A stretch of DNA of 5,754 nucleotides from Elusimicrobiota bacterium (GTDB taxonomy: Bacteria; Elusimicrobiota; Elusimicrobia; UBA1565; UBA9628), in contig JAQUNT010000172.1 in the NCBI GenBank assembly GCA_028717525.1, positions 1 to 5,754 on the forward strand. The letters run 5' to 3'. The position numbers and the translations under genes are program-made. Positions 5,201 to 5,754 of this stretch are shown here, one piece after another (the stretch's first letter is position 1; every line of letters begins with the position of its first letter). Under the pieces are notes generated by a model. That model did no database searches, was not told the origin of the DNA, and saw nothing but the letters and a program-made list of their open reading frames with translations.

Positions 5201-5754
5201 GAGATAAATGCCCGCCACACTTCCGCCCGTGCCCTGGACATGCAATTTATTGCTGGGGCTCGACGTCCCGATGCCGACGCTGCCGCCCGTACCGACAGCC
5301 AACGACGGCGTGGTCGGGTTGCGGGAATCCCTCAGAGCGAAGTACGGCGGATTCCCATACGTGTCGTACACGACGTTGACGCTGCCGTAGGCGGCGTTCT
5401 GCGGGAGCCAGAATCCGTATTCCGGGCCTGGGAAGCCTGGGAAAGCGTTGAACCCGTTGCCTATCGCGTATCCCGCGGTCTGGATAATGTTGGATGACAC
5501 CGCGATCGCGCCAGCGACGTCCAACCTCTGTGCGGGGCCCGTCGTCCCGATGCCGACGTTGCCCGCCTCATCGATCACCATCCGCTCCGTCGGGGTCCCC
5601 GCCCCAACCGCCGCCGTCCCAAATGACAACCAGCCCCTTATCGTATTATTGTGCTCGGAGCCGTCTTTTAAGCCGCCCGTTATTCGAGCCATCACGCCGG
5701 TATCAACGCCATTCCCTCTGTCTTTGGCGCTGAAATCTATGGAAGACTTTATCC
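2249..5754 (-). CDS. Tail-fibre/adhesin-like repeat protein with S74 intramolecular chaperone (5' end outside window)
   Basis: At least 1167 codons, read leftward and open to the right edge. A GTG at 5695 is not the start, because the same frame continues upstream with fibre-like sequence (SSIDFSAKDRGNGVDTG). The protein is a chain of modules of about 62-98 residues, each ending in G-N-V-G-I-G-T-x-x-P followed by a strand such as KLxV. Twelve repeats precede and one follows a Peptidase_S74 domain (residues about 1007-1095 of the visible part). That domain has SSIRWKEDI, then DLGFIAEEL and LPEVV. By family, this domain trimerises the fibre and then cuts itself off before a serine; Ser1007 and Lys1012 have the expected spacing. 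The tail ends with GDLYVDSADHHIYCYLGGRW. The modules look like stacked beta-strands of a trimeric surface fibre; the ligand is unknown. It contains a G9 tract (3442-3450). No phage genes are seen nearby, so a cell-surface or secreted adhesin is as likely as a phage fibre. Confidence 0.88.
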   Translation of the reverse strand, partial: IKSSIDFSAKDRGNGVDTGVMARITGGLKDGSEHNNTIRGWLSFGTAAVGAGTPTERMVIDEAGNVGIGTTGPAQRLDVAGAIAVSSNIIQTAGYAIGNGFNAFPGFPGPEYGFWLPQNAAYGSVNVVYDTYGNPPYFALRDSRNPTTPSLAVGTGGSVGIGTSSPSNKLHVQGTGGSVAGIYLNDAAPGSTASTLYNSGGSLYWGATNISQGASQWTAGTGDNIYRLNGNVGIGTTGPGEKLSVVGGKAVIGAATSPSSQPTSLVVIEPTDGNAEVGISAKGTGKSAALVFFDDSSWKSQLFLNTDTDDLTLKTVTAGDIVTFKQNGNVGIGTTNPGTYGGILEVYQDSNVRLDLTATANHQQIISFNEGGAAKWQLIGDLEANGTHSFSLRDPVNSATRLYLNDGGNVGIGTQSPDYRLDVKGDRIRLNADSGNPMFTLAEGGTHKWNIYSAADDASKLKFHSGSDNIVMTLLQGGNVGIGTTAPGYRLTVKESDGLAEQLAFVGTNDHAFTLGASGDDLFLKDKRVDATRMVLKYDGNVGIGTTNPFTRLANSENNYLVDSIGVGTNAILWRSNEAGYVASFVQDDSGGDLNQAGVAINVANTTNNASPDKNAALAVLSGDTMRFMVAANGNVGVGSASPSNKLYVSGGTSNASSLATSKSEAAVYIQPKNTSGYGLAFGSGPGDLPYVQQVTIGGDAAGNMLMQPYGGNVGIGTTEPGTKLELSQSRGTNTLRIDTAVGGADDYFNVDLSSIWDYSKSMTLTVRGGDGAGNVAEVLGYGGGGHSWLGSLGHAKVVYLRSNGNVGIGTTAPRVLLDLAKANNVGQVLLLGETVANNRVGFGLGSNASMRIFTVDEASQALQFGGISMADGSTFREVARIGMNGNVGIGTTDPGYKLTVKESAGTADQLALVGTNGNAFTIGVTGDNLYIKDKRAGADRIFLQYDGKVGIGTNGPQGKLHVVGGDLLIDGNLSAVGAAASVRIHLAGGTPDSTNTGIAAAWNVHSSIRWKEDITDLRGALGIVNRMRPVRYRWKTGGGRDLGFIAEELRLVLPEVVQDDPQDKRYAMGLDYARLTSVLTAAVQDMNRVVSISSAPLDRPSLVVDSNGNVGVGVQEPQRPLHIKDVLRLQPRAAAPADPAEGDLYVDSADHHIYCYLGGRWKSLDR
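2470..2734 (-). other. Peptidase_S74 / intramolecular chaperone domain within the fibre protein
   Basis: About 88 residues, beginning at the serine codon at 2734-2732. The motif S-S-I-R-W-K-E-D matches the start of this domain, where the serine and the lysine five residues later form the self-cleavage pair. It is followed by a hydrophobic helix with MRPVRYRW, the core DLGFIAEELRLVLPEVV, and a C-terminal helix LTSVLTAAVQDMNRVV suited to trimer packing. All hallmark segments are present and in order. Confidence 0.85.
2882..3067 (-). repeat. 62-residue fibre module, copy B
   Basis: This module begins GYKLTVKES and ends GKVGIGTNGP. It aligns without gaps to the module at 4106-4291, with 40 of 62 residues identical by hand count. 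Conserved blocks include LTVKES, VGTN and KDKR. It is the last complete module before the chaperone domain region. Confidence 0.8.
3442..3450 (-). repeat. G9 homopolymer tract inside the fibre gene
   Basis: The plus strand has nine consecutive C, so the coding strand reads AGG GGG GGG GAC, encoding Arg-Gly-Gly-Asp. It is the longest single-base run seen in the window. Loss of one G brings TAG (3426-3424) into frame, and gain of one G brings TGA (3422-3420) into frame, so either slip ends the protein before the chaperone domain. Confidence 0.85.
4106..4291 (-). repeat. 62-residue fibre module, copy A
   Basis: This module begins GYRLTVKES and ends GNVGIGTTNP, with the conserved blocks QLA, VGTN, GDDLFLKDKR and KYDG. 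It is a near match to the module at 2882-3067, five modules further towards the C-terminus, and indicates an internal duplication. Confidence 0.8.

Larger units (their letters stand above)
2412..5563 (-). repeat. Thirteen copies of the GNVGIGT-encoding repeat
   Basis: On the plus strand the core reads gtcccgatgccSacgttgcc, where S is g or c. Copies start at 2412 (shortened, divergent), 2892, 3078, 3321, 3600, 3834, 4116, 4302, 4512, 4752, 5046, 5265 and 5544. Gaps between starts are 186-294 bp, except 480 bp across the chaperone domain, and all are multiples of three. The protein versions are mostly GNVGIGTTxP, with GNVGVGS (3834), GNVGVGV (2412), GSVGIGT (5265) and GKVGIGT (2892) as variants. 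Confidence 0.9.

Noticed and set aside
2735..5497. Several plus-strand open frames sharing an RRPDAxVA motif
   Set aside because: The shared motif is the antisense reading of the GNVGIGT-encoding core. These are shadows of the fibre gene, not a family of small proteins.
2412..5563. CRISPR-like array, because a 20-bp sequence recurs 13 times
   Set aside because: Spacing is irregular (186-480 bp), always a multiple of three, and the repeats encode a known protein motif in an open frame.
5693..5695. GTG as the start of the fibre gene
   Set aside because: The frame stays open to the window edge and the upstream residues continue the fibre-like module, so the true start is outside.

Overview
The window is GC-rich chromosomal DNA from a didermal (two-membrane) bacterium. 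It carries an outer-membrane porin start, a probable lipoprotein and an exported HD-GYP protein. Much of the GC-rich DNA is around 70% or higher by eye, with lower-GC patches in the right half. A large chain of 'GNVGIGTxxP' repeats ending in an intramolecular chaperone domain is common in phage tail fibres. It also occurs in environmental GC-rich lineages such as Elusimicrobiota. That lineage is only a guess; nothing here fixes the taxon.

Layout. (1) Positions 1-300, minus strand: the N-terminal 100 residues of an OprD/Campylobacter-MOMP-like porin, cut by the left edge. (2) Positions 297-665, minus strand: a 122-residue probable lipoprotein with a TRL-like layout, overlapping the porin start by ATGA. 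It has a good sigma70-type promoter (690-719) and Shine-Dalgarno site, so the two form one unit transcribed leftward. (3) Positions 666-811: divergent intergenic region. (4) Positions 812-2236, plus strand: a 474-residue protein with a signal peptide, an alanine-rich helical middle and a complete C-terminal HD-GYP domain. (5) A 12-bp convergent gap. (6) Position 2249 to the right edge, minus strand: at least 1167 residues of a repetitive fibre or adhesin-like protein whose N-terminus lies outside the window. It has 13 GNVGIGT-type repeats, a Peptidase_S74/intramolecular chaperone domain near the C-terminus, and an unusual 13th repeat plus tail after that domain.

All complete or partial proteins appear to be envelope or surface proteins: porin, lipoprotein, exported HD-GYP and fibre. 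No phage structural, lysis, integrase or transposase gene is visible. The observations most worth checking are a G9 homopolymer in the fibre gene, where a one-base slip in either direction gives an immediate stop (possible phase variation); an HD-GYP domain behind an export signal; the fibre chaperone domain lying internal rather than terminal; and the mosaic, duplicated make-up of the fibre repeats.
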